From assembly GCA_004154925.1 (NCBI GenBank), contig QJNS01000089.1, forward strand, positions 1 to 64,000: DNA of 64,000 nt, written 5' to 3'. The notes beneath the pieces were generated by a model that did not search any database, was not told where the DNA came from, and saw nothing but the letters and a program-made list of their open reading frames with translations. Numbering within the stretch: position 1 is the first letter of the stretch; every line of letters begins with the position of its first letter. Positions 38,861-51,497 of this stretch are shown here, one piece after another. This stretch comes from Monosporascus cannonballus (Eukaryota > Ascomycota > Sordariomycetes > Xylariales). A program made the position numbers and the translations under genes.

Positions 38861-41169
38861 TAGTATTATATACACGTAAAACAAATCTAGCTTAGTTTTA
38901 AATAAGCGTTATAACGAAGTTGTTTTTCTTCGACTAAAACGCCGTAAATTTGTATCTAAGCGGAGAACCGTTATCGCCCACGACTTTAGCCGTATTGAAA
39001 ACGGTCGGTCAGGGTTCTGGCAGTAAAACGTCTTAATTAGATTTATCGCATTCGTTAAATAGTTAAATAATTCCTAAGTATTTTCTTTATACAAGGATTT
39101 TTTTATTTAACTAAGTATTAAACTTTATTTTTAATTATTTTGAAATTTAGTATTTATTTGATTTCGCGAGTGTTACACTTTTTCTTAAATTCTAAATCCT
39201 TTTTAATAAGTCGTTTTTAAATGTTAATTCGAATACGGAAATATAGAAAATAATTTTTTTAATTTTTAAAGAACAATAATTAATAGTTAATTTTAAACAG
39301 AATTGTTTTTAACTTTAAACGGGCCAAGTTTTTTAAAATCTAATTTATTATTGGATTTTTCGTTTTAATTTAAAAGATATTTAAAGTTACGTTTTATTTC
39401 TAGCGCAATAAATAACTTCTATTTTTTTCGTTAAAAGTGATCGCTTAATACTTTTATTATAATATTAGGTTATCCGATATTAAAGAATTCGTAATCTGTT
39501 CTGGAAACGCTTCTAAATTATTTTAATATCTATTATTAACGTTTTTGTTCTTAGGATAATTGTAATAATTTTCGACACCTTAATAAGTAATTATTCCGAT
39601 CGCTAGATTTTTGCGTTATAATTATATATAATTATATAAAAGAATATACTTATATCCTTATTACTAAATATTTTATAACCGATTTATGCTAATAATAAGA
39701 ATATTACTTAAGTGTTTTATTAATAATTAACGTAATTTCGAAAATATTATTTTAAAGTTTGGTTTAATTTCTCAGTTTAAGTGTCCGTTTAAGAGTAATA
39801 TGCTGTCAAAAACTTACGTCTTATACTTATTTTTTTTTATAAAAAAAATTAATACCGAATTTTGAAATAGAAAGCGTATTTTTATCGGAAATAGTTTTTC
39901 CTGATATTTTATATTTATCGAAATAATCTTTGATTAAAATATATGCCCGTTATTTTGCCGTTGCTTTTTTTAAAAACATAAAAAATATCTATATTTGGTA
40001 AATTCTTAACAATTACTGAAATTTCGTTATATTTAATTTTAGAAACTTGGTTTTAAATAAACGTAAGGTAATAATAAAATCTTAAATTATAATATTTTAT
40101 ATCTTATTAAAAATGCCGGTAAACTATAATAGCCCATAGGGTTTATATAGTATTACTTTAGTTTTATTGCAAACATTATATTTTTTTTAACAACTCTTTT
40201 TTATTATTCCACGTAATTGTGAAAAATCGTATTTTGTCTATAATTATTAAATAGTTTTGAAAATTCTCTAGTATATATATAATATATTTTCGCAAAACAT
40301 TTGTACAAATTATTTCTTATTAACTCTTAGAAATATAAATTTTGCTATAGTATAATAATTGGTTCTTTGGTTATCCGTTTAGCTACTAGATTTCTTTAAG
40401 TTTTTTTACATCGTAAAAATTTCGGACTCGTGTTAAAAGTTAGGATATTAATTCTTTTTATGATTTTATACAATCGTATAATATCAGCTTAACTATATTA
40501 TAACATTTATATACTTTGTTAGGAACTTTGAAACTGTAATTTCCGATAGAATTAAAAATATCCGTTTGAATCTTTTTTAATATAATATATTTTAAAGTGC
40601 AATTTAGATGAGAAATTTATTCAAGCTTTATGGTTTTTATTTACTTTTCACATTTTTATAAATTAAATAAGGTTTTTGTAATCGGAATAAATATTGAAAA
40701 AAACTTAGTTTTGTTAAGAAAAAGTTTGTTTTTTTAATAAAAAAATATTGATAATTATTAATAAATTTTTATCGTAAATCGAATATTTTAATTCCCCATT
40801 TCGGAATGTTTTTAAATAGTACGTTGTTAAATACTATTTTTATTATTTCTTTTGCTATTTTAAGATTATATTTAAGTTATAATTTAAAGTATTTATCTTT
40901 AGTTCTTTCTTTTTTTATTATTCGGTAATCTTATTATGACTTTCTTGATAATTCTATTTTTAAACATTTAGAAAAGTTTAATTCTTTTCGAAAGTTCGAA
41001 TTTTCTTTTTACGCTCTTTGTTGAAATAAGCTTCGTTAATAATGTAATTATATTTCTATATCCTTTTATTAAAATCTATAGGTAAACTGTAAATCTTAGA
41101 ATCTATCGGGTATTTATAACGTTCCTTTCATTTACGATAAATTAGTCTTTAATTATTTGTAATTTGGAA

Positions 41170-41450
41170 TCTTAGATCTGGATTTGGCCTACGATAAAAA
41201 TAAATCCCAAGAAGTTCAGTTTCTATATATACTATACGTTTTTAGCTAAATTAATTGGGATAATCGCTTCATTTAAAATTTTAAGTATTTAAATAATATA
41301 TTTTATATGTTCTTTTAAAGTTTTAAAATAAATAAAAAGGTAGTCGAAATAGTCAAATATAAACGCGTTTAAAAGTTTTCTGAAAATATTTATAATCAAA
41401 TGTTAAAAACAGACTGGAACGTTAAGAAGTTCTATAGGTATTATTCGGTA
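41170..41450 (-). pseudogene. reverse transcriptase relic of element D
   Basis: Minus-strand frame with the gypsy RT order: an NDI-type start, a degraded active-site block (YFDY in place of YLDD), KTLKEHIKYI, then LNFLGFIF. Stops are few in this stretch but the active site is lost. Confidence 0.65.
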
Positions 41451-43625
41451 TTCGTGATATCCGTATATAATTTTAAATACCTTTTTTTATTTCTTTTGGA
41501 TGTTTTAATTCTGTATTAACTGTTTCGGAAATTGAAAATAGTAAATTAATTTTTTAACTAGCATTTTTTAATATATACGTGGAAGTTAAAAAGTATTTCT
41601 TTTTAGTCGAAATATTATTTTGCTAGATACAATTAATTATTTGTCGATAAATAAGGCTTTTATTTTTATTAATCCTTTTATCGTCCTTTAATTGTGGTAC
41701 TATAAAAAGAGAATATGTGACAGAAAAATCGAAAAGCTAATTATATTCTTTTTTTAGATTTAGTTATATAGTGTTTTACAAAACCATTACCTTTTTTAAA
41801 TTTATGTGATAAATTTTAAAAAGTTTAAGGTAATATCCTTTTTAATATATATTCGGTATTGCTATTAATTATATCATACTAATTCTTAATTCTTTCTGTT
41901 CTTAAATAATTTAGTAAATTTCCGATACTTAGACGCGTCACAAAAGGTTTGTCCGAAATTTTGTTTTTCGGATTACGTAATAAATTTTACGACGACCCTA
42001 TTTTGGTTCTGTCGTTTTATCGTTTTACTAAAAAATTAATTATTTTAATTAATATATAAATTGCTAAACATACATTATGGTATTTCTAAAATAATATCGT
42101 ATTTTAAGATATCGGTTATATTTAATAAAAGTTATTATTAATATCCTTAAACTCATATTAAAAGTTCGTCGGTTTTTTGAAAACTAGTTTATTTTCTTAT
42201 TTAGACAGGTTTTTATTTACCGTATATAACTTATAAAATTTCAACTTATGTTTTCTGAAAAGCTTTTTTTTACTACTATAAACAAGATGAAAAGTTTTTT
42301 GCTTCCGAATTAATTATGGGTTTAAACGTTGCATTTTTATACTAAAATGAAATTTCCATTTGGTTGCGTATTTTTTTCGTTATCTTATATAAGATTTTGT
42401 AGGTTTAGAATTTTCGATACTTTAATTTCGAATGCTTTTGGCGTTTTTTAATTGGTATTATTTAGCTGTGAGAAGGCGTTTTTATTTTCGAGCTTTTTTA
42501 GCAGCGTACTTAATATAATAATTATTTATATATTTATATTATGTTGCTTTTGCTAAACTAACATTTAAATGTAATTGTTTTGTTTTAGTTTAACCTTTAG
42601 TTCTATATTTTCTAAACTTTGGAATCGGGAAAACATAATTCTAAAAAAGGTATTTCTATATTTAGAAATTTATATTAAATGCAAGACATTGGGAAATAAT
42701 ATAAGCATTTTTGCTATATGGCCTTTTCATTCCGTTTTAATTCGGAATGTAAGTAGCAGGACTTAGGATATTTTAGTTATTAAAGGGTTTTGGTATATCG
42801 ATATTCGTTATTTGATTCGATAGGTAATTTTCCGTTTCATCCGAGCCAAAGATTATTATTTTGTTTAGTCCGGAAAAAACCGCAACAATCGTCGAAATAA
42901 CAGGTAATAAAATATAATAAGTTGTAAAGATTTATTAATAATTTTTTAGATAAATAGTATATTTTAAACGTTCGTCCATTTGTAGAGAGTATGATTTATA
43001 ATTATTAGAATTTAATCGAGATTGGCTGCTTTTATCGTAAATTTCGTACCTTTTTACATCGAGATAGCTAAGGCATTTTAGTTTTATAGTTATTCTGGAG
43101 GCCATTTATTTTTAATAATACTAGTAGGCTTTAACTTTAAAGTCCAGGCAAATAGAATAATATTTCTATTTTGAGATATCGTTTTAGATTTAAATAAATA
43201 CTGTAATAATAAATTTTAGCTTGGTAAAAATCGAATTAATTTTTTTCTTGTATTCTGCATTATTGCCGCTTTTTCTATTTCATTATACTTAATTTTTCTG
43301 CGATTAAGATTTATTTAGAACTTCTTTTAAAAGAAAAACGATATTTATTTTTGAAATACCTTTTTTGCCATAATTAAAAAATTCCATGTTCGATATATTT
43401 TTCTTGGGTTTTTTCAAAACGATATACGTTTTTTTCTAAGGTTTGTCCTTATCCTTTTTGGTTCGGTTACTAGAACCTTTATCGTTATTTTGTTTATTAA
43501 TTCTTTTTTTCTTAAAATACCGATTAAAGGCTTATCGATTCGTAATAATAACCTTATCGATATATTTAACAAATAATCTTATTTTGGGTCGTATATATAA
43601 TTCGTTTTTAATCTAAGATTTTAAG

Positions 43626-43820
43626 TGTGAAAATACAGCTCCTACGAGGCTGCGGCTGGTGTTCGACCAGTCACAGACCTACGCGCCAGTACAAATAACC
43701 ATCTGGCAGCTAGTAAAAAACGCCAGATAAAAGTAACCTAATACATTTACTTCGTGGAATCTGCTTTACGACTGGTCGGAGATCATCTCACCCTAGCTTA
43801 CAGCTGTTCATTATCTTACA
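43626..43820. repeat. unmutated 195-bp solo LTR / TRIM-like insert
   Basis: Starts TGTGAAAATACAG, ends ATCTTACA, and is flanked by identical TTAAG 5-bp duplications (43621-43625, 43821-43825). It has normal GC and no RIP wear, whereas element D around it is ruined. It is too short to be a good RIP target, or it arrived after RIP acted. No coding capacity. Confidence 0.75.
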
Positions 43821-44779
43821 TTAAGCCGTTATAGTAAAAACAAAATAATATGTATTTTAATAAATTTAAAATAGTTGTTAAATAAATAAACCTTAGTGAT
43901 ATATTTAAATGTTAACATAATTTAATAAAAAAATTAACTGCTTAATTATATAATTTTTCTTCTACATTTTTAAAAAAGATTTATATTTTTTTTTTGCAAT
44001 ATTTGTGTTTGTTGAAAATGTAATTAGTTATCTTCGAAAAATTATAAAAGTAATTTTGCAAATAATTTTTTATAATAAGCTCGAATTACAAAAAAAGATT
44101 TCTGACCACTAATTGCGAAATAGCTATTACTTTCTTGTATTTTTTCGTTAAGAAATTATTATAAAAATTTAGATGAAGCCTGGTTTAAATTAAAATTCCT
44201 TTTACATCGGTAAATTTATTATAAAGCTTAAAAGCAGTTAATTTATATCCTGTAACATTTGGCATTTTGTAATAACTAAGTAATAATATAGTATTTTCGC
44301 GGAATTAATTCGCGTCGAACAATAATAAAATTAAAGCCCTTTATTATCGACCGTATTTAACATTTTTTTAAGGTTTTGATCTCCATCATTAGGATATATA
44401 ATTTTTCGTCAAATGTCGGTTTTTTCTCTTTGCCTTTCTATTTGGTCTTATACTTTTTCTCTTCCTCGACTTTTTTAGCCTTAGACTCTTGTATTTCGAT
44501 AATCTTTTTAGCAGAGATAAGTTATTGCTAAAAGGAAAAACCTCTCTAAGAATATGTAATAAGGGGTGCTATATTATCTATTATTTAAAGAACTTTTTCG
44601 ATAAAGAGTAAATTGTTTAATTTGGTTATTGATTCTTTATTGGCTAATAACGAAAATCGGGTTTTTTATATATTTTCTAAAGGTCGTTTTATATTATTTT
44701 CTACATTGAATTTCAAAACGTTTATGCCTTAATCAAGCCGTACATTATTCGTCGGCTACAAATTAAAAAACTATGAAAA

Positions 44780-45191
44780 TATAGCGAACCTATTATACAT
44801 ATATCTAAAAATATAAGCAATATCCGAAATAAGATCTTATTTTACAAGTAATAATAAAACGAAAAATAATTTAATGGTTTATTCATTAAAAAGATTTACG
44901 TATTCTTCTTATAGTAAAAAACAACTGCCTTTAGCTATACGCTTAGATTAATAATTAAGGAACAAAATTAATAAGTACTATTTATATAAAAAACCGATTT
45001 ATTATATATCTTAATTCTAAAATAAGTATATCGTGGATTTATGTAATCCATTTAATCTGGTCCAGATTACTTAAATCACTTAGATCACTTTAACAGGCCA
45101 AACCTTACTTGTCCGGAGTTTATCCGTAACAGGTCTGCGCTAGGCCTTAAAGGTAGGTTTCCTCGAGACAGAAACTTCTATTCCTATAGTA
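44780..45191 (-). repeat. element D 5' LTR (412 bp)
   Basis: Partner of 37890-38302. The part nearest 45191 is the least mutated LTR sequence of the family in this window. Confidence 0.8.
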
Positions 45192-45196
45192 GAAGC

Positions 45197-46068
45197 TCAC
45201 ATAGTATGTTATATCCCTTGCTACTTTATTTTACGATATATAACCCGGTTGCTTTTTGTTTTATAGATACCTTCTGAAATTCGTATTTCTTCGATACCCA
45301 AAAGGCGGTCTTCTATTCCAAAAGTACGTCCTTGATGAACTTTCAGAGATATTAATACGGATAGGCCGTAGAATATCGATCTCCGATCTGTTATATGAAA
45401 TAAGGTAAAATTTAAAAAGAAACGAAGTTAAAGTCGCCATATATCCACTTGAATAAATTAGAAGTATCTAACCTGGCCTTTACAAGTTTCAAAATTAGGT
45501 TAACGCCGTTAACAATATACTCGTACAAATAGTAGTAAGTTTCGATAAAAGGGACAATATTAATGTCCCCTATTACTTTATAATGGAACGTTCGAAAGGC
45601 CTAGGCCTTATTAATAGGAAAGTAATTATGCTATTGGATTAAAAAATAGCAAAAACGAAAAGGTGCTTATATAATATAGGCGAGAAATCGCTATATCCCG
45701 AATAGCGACAAGATTAAGTCGAGGGATAATAATTAACTTGTCATAAGTGCCAGGTGGACCATTAATAGATTGATAAAACGGCTAAGATGGTTAAAGCCCT
45801 TATTAGTCTAGGTAAATTTGGTTAGGTATCTATTGGATATTGGCTTTCTTAACGGTTGGTATATATAGCTATACAATACCCAACCACATTAAAAAATAAT
45901 TACAAAAAAGGAAAATCTTTATCTTATTAAACTGAAGGCGGGATTATAGTTTATAAAATGCATAATTATCTCTATTTAAGTTTCCAGTCGTTATGCTTTT
46001 TAGAAGGTCTGTATTATTGACATATTGCTTGGGGCATCCATGCTCTTTTATACAGTAAATGCGTTTGG
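45197..46068. other. transition zone, mildly AT-rich, no gene
   Basis: Composition rises from island level toward normal. No open frame, repeat partner or motif seen; a TATATATAG box near 45861 may be chance. It could hold upstream parts of the broken ankyrin gene. Confidence 0.35.
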
Positions 46069-46985
46069 ATGCTAACTATGTTAATAAACGAAGCATTGGC
46101 ATACGAGGGTGTGCTTGAAGTTGCTAAGAATAATAACACTGCGTTACTTTTTTTCAATATATTACCTTACTTACTGTTGGATGCGCCCGAGTCGACCACC
46201 GCCATGTCCGCAATTATTGAAAAGCTTAACTTGACTGAAAAAAAGCAAAAGGAATACGACGAACGAAATCCCAACTAGTATGGGGGATATTCCCTGCATG
46301 GGACCTGCCCGGCAATCACACCCATATCTTGGCGACTAAGTTGGGCCAGTAAGGCTATCGCTAGAGGCTGTAACGTTAACGAACTTGATGGCATATGCCG
46401 GCCATTACGGCCATTATATGCGGCTATCGAGAACCCAGGAACTATGGAATATTGCACTGGGAAGTTCCATGATCATTTTGAAAGCATTGAAATAGTGAAA
46501 TTCCTCCTTGCTCATGGTGCCGACCTTCGACCGCAAACTGGTTAGGGGCATATACCGAAGCGTCGCTGGCTTACACCAATGGATGTAGCCTTATCCGAGG
46601 CCAGGTATCATAGGGAGGCCAGTTGGGCGGTTTACCGGTTCTGGGAAAAAGCGCGCAACCTGATGATCGAAGCCGCTAAGAATTTGACAGATACGTTTGA
46701 AGACGCTGTCCTAAATTACTTAATTGTGCGTATAAAGTTCTTGTGGAACCAGCTGATATAATTCCAGCGAAGGAAGATGCAGAGCGCGGCTTTTTCGGCC
46801 ACATGTTTACATACTTGTCTAGGCCGGCCAAAAATGAAGATTGGGTAACTGCTTGCGTCTTTTGCCGAATGCGATGGTTCGGCCACAAAGTAAGTGGTCT
46901 CACCAGACGCGACTGCAGATATTGCAGAGAAGATGTCACAGTTAGGCTGATCGCGAGAAAAGGTTGCATAGAGTGTGGGAAGTGA
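46069..46985 (+). pseudogene. ankyrin-repeat protein pseudogene with CxxC tail
   Basis: One frame runs from 46069 to 46761 with two in-frame TAG codons (at 46276 and about 46543). It shows an ankyrin-like unit (GCNVNELDG, then PLYAAIE, then IVKFLLAHGADLR) and a second TPMDVALSEA unit. From 46743 a different frame continues to 46985 with three CxxC-type pairs (CVFC, CRYC, CIEC), resembling a zinc-binding tail. Whether the shift is an intron or an indel is unclear, but the stops make it a pseudogene, perhaps damaged by leakage of RIP from the adjacent island. Both stops could derive from CAG. Confidence 0.55.
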
Positions 46986-48299
46986 TAATTGTCTGACTAG
47001 AATTGAGCTCCAAGGAGCGATAGCTAGGAAGCTCTCTATATACTGTGGGAGCGCCGGAATAAGGTTCTTCCGGGTGCTGTGGAGCTTGATGACTAACACA
47101 GATACCCCTATTCCACGACAGAAGAGAAAACGTTGATTTGGAACTATTGAATTATTCCCGTCATGCAACTTCATGGTTGCTGCAATTCACGCAAGAGAAC
47201 ATTTCGAACCTGGGGAGAACTAGATGATCGTTATCATTAGGACTTCTAACAGCCATAATCTTTCTTTGACTCTTGGATCAGATCCGACCAAAGCCCTTTA
47301 TCATGGCAATAGGAAAAGGTGGCTGCCGGAACTACGAGTGGAGAAGTCAAGGAACCACATATCAAAGCTCCCCATTATAGTTATTCTTCGGGGTCCTGGG
47401 CGTGCCTCATGACAATATACGTGGAACGATGACGGCGCCTCACAGCTATTCCCCTTACACCCTAGGTTACCTCCGGGCCTCAGGTACATTAATCCTCGGC
47501 TTGCTAAAATCTCTTTCAGGCAATAGCGACGCTGCTTTAAGAATACCAGTACATATCCTAAGTGTATCAAAAGGCTTCCCGAGGAACCAGGTTTCCAACG
47601 GAGATGGGGACCAAGAAGGTCCACAAGGTCACAAAGGGGAACAAGATAGCAAAGTAGGAGGGCAAGACCGCCGACGAAGTTCTCAAACGCCCGCGTATAT
47701 AGTTAGGCCAATATAGCTCTCACGGACATAGAACAATTCAATGCCTAGGGCGACCTCCCGAGTCTCCGGACCTCACAGCCCCCGGACTTTGGGACTGATT
47801 ATGCCCAAGGTAGCATAGTGGAGTATAAAGGGGCTCATTGTGCATTTAAATATTGGTATAGCCGACGATGTCTCCGTTACCTACAACTGACGTACGGCTT
47901 GGTTGAAATTAAGATTATTTCGCTTGAGCGAGGCCACGATGCATCCAATGTGTATATGTAGAGGCCACTGCAAGAGTATGTGAAATATGGGTCGTGTAGC
48001 TCGAATGGACCCTTGTTGCATGTTCAATCTGCATGAGGAATGCAGTCATGCGGGGTTGAAACACGGCAGTCGATATTACGTTGCATCATGGACGATCTCC
48101 CACGATATGGAAATCGCAGATCAATAGAAACCCGGGCGGTACCTCGCATCTAACCCCCTCTCGAATATGCAGGTCGTACTACCCTCCTCTAATCTAGGTG
48201 TGAAGATATCATCGTATATCGATATCTGTCAACCTCACATTGAGAGTAGATTTAGGGAAGCATTCGGTTCATGTAGCCTTTCTTCCTATATGTTGAGAG
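46986..48299. other. intergenic, no supported gene
   Basis: Normal-GC DNA containing short overlapping open frames (for example 47301-47624 minus and 47402-47716 plus) without motifs. The GH92 promoter must lie at the right end. Confidence 0.4.
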
Positions 48300-50789
48300 A
48301 TGGCGGCGAAACAACTTCTAAGGCCCTGGGACACCCCGCATTCTCTCTACATCCACCTTCCCCTCCTTCTCCTCGCCCTCTTGTCCGCTCTGCCAGCTGC
48401 GAGCAAGATTCCAAGGTCAAACTCCACACATAACCCCGCGGATATCCTGCGGTTCGTCAACCCCCTGATCGGCAGCACAAACGGCGGCAACGTCTTCGCC
48501 GGGGCCACCCGGCCCTACGCCCTGGCGAAGCCGGTCGCCGACGTCGACGGGCAGAACACGGGCGGCTTCGCCACGGACGGTTCGAACGTCGCGGGGTTCT
48601 CTGTCGCGCACGACTCAGGCACCGGCGGGAACCCGAGCCTGGGCAACTTCCCGCTGTTCCCGCAGGTGTGTCCCGGCGATGAGCTGAACGCCTGCGCCTT
48701 CCGGATTGGCGACCGTGCGACGCCCTACGTGGGGGAGAGCGTCATCGCAAGGCCGGGGTACTTCGCCCTGGACCTCGCCTCGGGCGTCTCGGCCGAGATG
48801 ACAAGCAGCGAGCACGCCGCACTCTACAGGTTCCGGTTCCCCGCCGCTACCGCCGAGGGGGTGGATGAGGTGCACCACCCCCTGGTCCTGCTCGATCTCA
48901 CGGACCTGTGGAAGAGCCGCCAGAACGGATCCGTCAGCGTCGACGCCGAGACGGGCCGGCTGCGGGGCAACGCCACGTTCCTGCCGAGCTTCGGCGCCGG
49001 GTCGTATTTCATGCACTTCTGCGTCGACTTCTTCGGCGGCGCCGTGCACGACTCCGGCGTCTGGGTCAACAGCCGCGCGGGCACCGAGCCCAAGGAGCTC
49101 TTCGTCACGCGCGGCTTCAACCTGTTCTACCTCGAGGCGGGCGCCTGGGTGCGCTTCGCTGACCTCGCCGATGGCGCGCTGACTGCGCGGATTGGCATCA
49201 GCTTCATCAGCTCTGAGCAAGCCTGCGGCCACGCCGTGGAGGAGATCCCTGAGCCCCTGGGCGGCGACTTCGACAGGCTGGTGCGGGAGACCGAGGACGC
49301 GTGGCGCGACAAGCTGAGCCCGATCTCGGTGAAGCCCGGCGGCGCCAGCGAGGACCTGCAGACGAGTTTCTGGAGCGGCATCTACCGCACGATGATCTCG
49401 CCACAGAATTACACCGGAGAGAACCCGAGGTGGGACAGCGGAGTCCCGTATTTCGACTCGTACTACTGCTTATGGGACGCGTTCCGCGTGCAGCACCCGC
49501 TGCTCTCGATCGTGGACCCCGGGGCGCAGATCCAGATGGTGCGGTCGCTCCTCGACATCTACGAGCACGAGGGCTGGCTGCCCGATTGCCATATGAGCCT
49601 GTGCAATGGTTGGATCCAAGGAGGCTCTAATGCCGATGTGGTGTTGGTGGACGCCTACGTCAAGAACTTGACAGCAGGCATCGATTGGGGACTCGCTCTA
49701 GAGGCCATCATCCAGGATGCGGAGGTGGAGCCTTTGGAGTGGTCATACCACGGCCGTGGCGGACTCCAGAGCTGGAAGAGTCTCGACTACATTCCGTACC
49801 TAGACTACGACCCGCTGGGTTTCGGAACGAACTCGCGGAGCATCTCGAGGACGCTCGAGTATTCCTACAACGATTTCTGCCTCGCAACTCTAGCCCAGGG
49901 GCTGGGGAGGTCTGATCTGTATAACAAGTACATCCAGAGGAGCATGAACTGGCGGAACCTCTGGAAGGAAGACCAGACGTCGGTGATCCGAGGAAACGAC
50001 ACTGGCTTCCAGGGGTTCTTTCAGCCAAAGTACTTGAATGGTACATGGAGTTATCAAGACCCAATCGCCTGTTCGGCCTTGGCGGGTTTCTGTTCCTTGA
50101 CGAGTAACCCAAGCGAAACCTTCGAGGCCAGCGTGTGGCAGTATCACTTGTAAGACCCCAAGTAGTTCATCAGAACTATCTCAGCTGTACTGATGTCTTA
50201 TAGTCTCGTGCCGCAATCAACTTCTACCCTCATCGACTTAATGGGCGGCGACGAAGCTTTCATCTCGCGGCTAGACTTCTTCCACATGTCCGGCTTGGCC
50301 GACATATCCAACGAACCGGTCTTCTCCACCGTCTATCTCTATCACTACGCCGGCCGCCCCGCCCTATCCACTAAGCGTCTACATACGTACATACCGGCTT
50401 GGTTCAACAACACTAACGGCGGGCTGCCCGGCAACGACGACTCCGGGTCCATGGGCGCGTTCGTCGTGTTCGGCATGCTGGGTCTCTTCCCGATCGCCGG
50501 GCAGAACGTGTACCTGATATCCGCGCCGTTCTTTAAAGAGGTGAATATCACGAACGCGCTGACGGGAAACACCGCCACTATCAGAGTCGTCGGGTTCGAT
50601 CCGAGTTACGAGAATATCTACGTACAGAGCGTGAACGTAAATGGGGAACCGTGGACAAAGAGCTGGATCGGGCATGAGCTCTTCGCCGACGGTTGGATGC
50701 TGGAGATCACGCTGGGTGCCGAGGAGAGCGAATGGGGATACGATGTTAACGATCGCCCCCCAAGTTGGTTCGGGGCCACCGGAATATAA
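48300..50789 (+). CDS. secreted GH92 alpha-mannosidase (2 exons)
   Basis: Exons 48300-50149 and 50204-50789; intron 50150-50203 (54 bp, GTAAGA...TAG). The spliced protein is 811 aa, the normal size for fungal family GH92. These are calcium-dependent inverting exo-mannosidases, mostly alpha-1,2, trimming N-glycan or fungal mannans. Residues 15-35 form a hydrophobic signal segment. Conserved blocks: GGNVFAG at 62-68, GTGGNPSLGNFPLFP about 103-120, the YFDSYYCLWDAFR block about 388-400, and GNDDSGSMGAF about 693-703, whose Asp pair is in the family's active site. The intron falls within the WQYxxLVPQ block; the splice restores it, and either frame alone stops. High GC and codon bias differ sharply from the neighbouring island. 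The substrate linkage is inferred from the family. Confidence 0.92.
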
Positions 50790-51497
50790 GGTTGTTCGAT
50801 CCTAATCCTAGGAATAAAATATTCAGCTCCTACCGCTTTTGCGAGTGCTATACATTCCTATCGACCGTCCAGTGTTTGGTGTGCTCTTTTTATGCTTTAA
50901 TTAGTCGCTTCGGGGAGCGAGCTCAGCCACACTACGTCCTTTTACTGGGTGCTGTCGTTAGAGGCCAAACGATCACCACATTGTCTTAACAGAGATATAG
51001 CTCGGGAGAAGGCGAGGGCGTGTACAATGTTGTTCTACCAAAGGTCGCCTGTATGAGTTAACGCTTGAGTATCTTGAACGCTTGCACGAGTATTTTTATT
51101 CGCCGGATCTTCCGAACTGCCAGATTGATATTTTGTTACTTGCATATAATACTATGGAAATTTGCCGTTCCTTATGCACCTGAATAAGAAATCCCTATCA
51201 ATCTTCCAGCATCCCAGCCACCTTATGCTGCTTAACATGCCCCTCTCCACTCCTCCTAAGTTTTCCGGGCCTCAAGGGGGAGGGCAACGGTCAACGATGT
51301 TTGAACTATGCACACATAAATTGGAGCCAACTTATCCGTTTCGGTTCGGACTTGTCACGTATGTGCTTCGGCACGTTATCTGCCAGTATCTTCACTGTAA
51401 GGAAACGGATTTCTCATCTTCGGTTGCCAATAACGGCGGTGCGCTGTTACTGATGCTATGAGAGACTCATGGAACACAGGCCCGCTATCGAGCCCTA
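50790..51497. other. intergenic between convergent genes
   Basis: 3' regions of the GH92 gene (plus) and the esterase gene (minus). A 99-codon frame at 51162-51461 has no supporting motif. Confidence 0.4.

Larger units (their letters stand above)
37890..45191 (-). mobile_element. Ty3/gypsy LTR retrotransposon D, complete ends, RIP-degraded
   Basis: LTRs 37890-38302 (413 bp) and 44780-45191 (412 bp) with flanking GAGGC (37885-37889) and GAAGC (45192-45196), a 5-bp duplication with one G-to-A. Minus-strand pol: a zinc-knuckle-like gag block about 43350-43420 and RT about 41170-41450, with readable EHIKYI and LNFLGFIF segments from the RT thumb side. A purine-rich tract lies next to the LTR at 38303-38335 (own-strand 3' end). 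An antisense coiled-coil frame lies at 38640-38860. The element contains a solo-LTR-like insert at 43626-43820. Confidence 0.8.

Noticed and set aside
4500..45200. Mitochondrial or foreign AT-rich DNA
   Set aside because: LTR pairs, target duplications and C-to-T/G-to-A differences explain the AT richness as RIP of nuclear transposons.
4500..45200. CRISPR-like arrays
   Set aside because: No regularly spaced repeats; the organism is eukaryotic.
48615..49232. 205-codon minus-strand open frame
   Set aside because: Antisense shadow of the GC-rich GH92 gene; no motif of its own.
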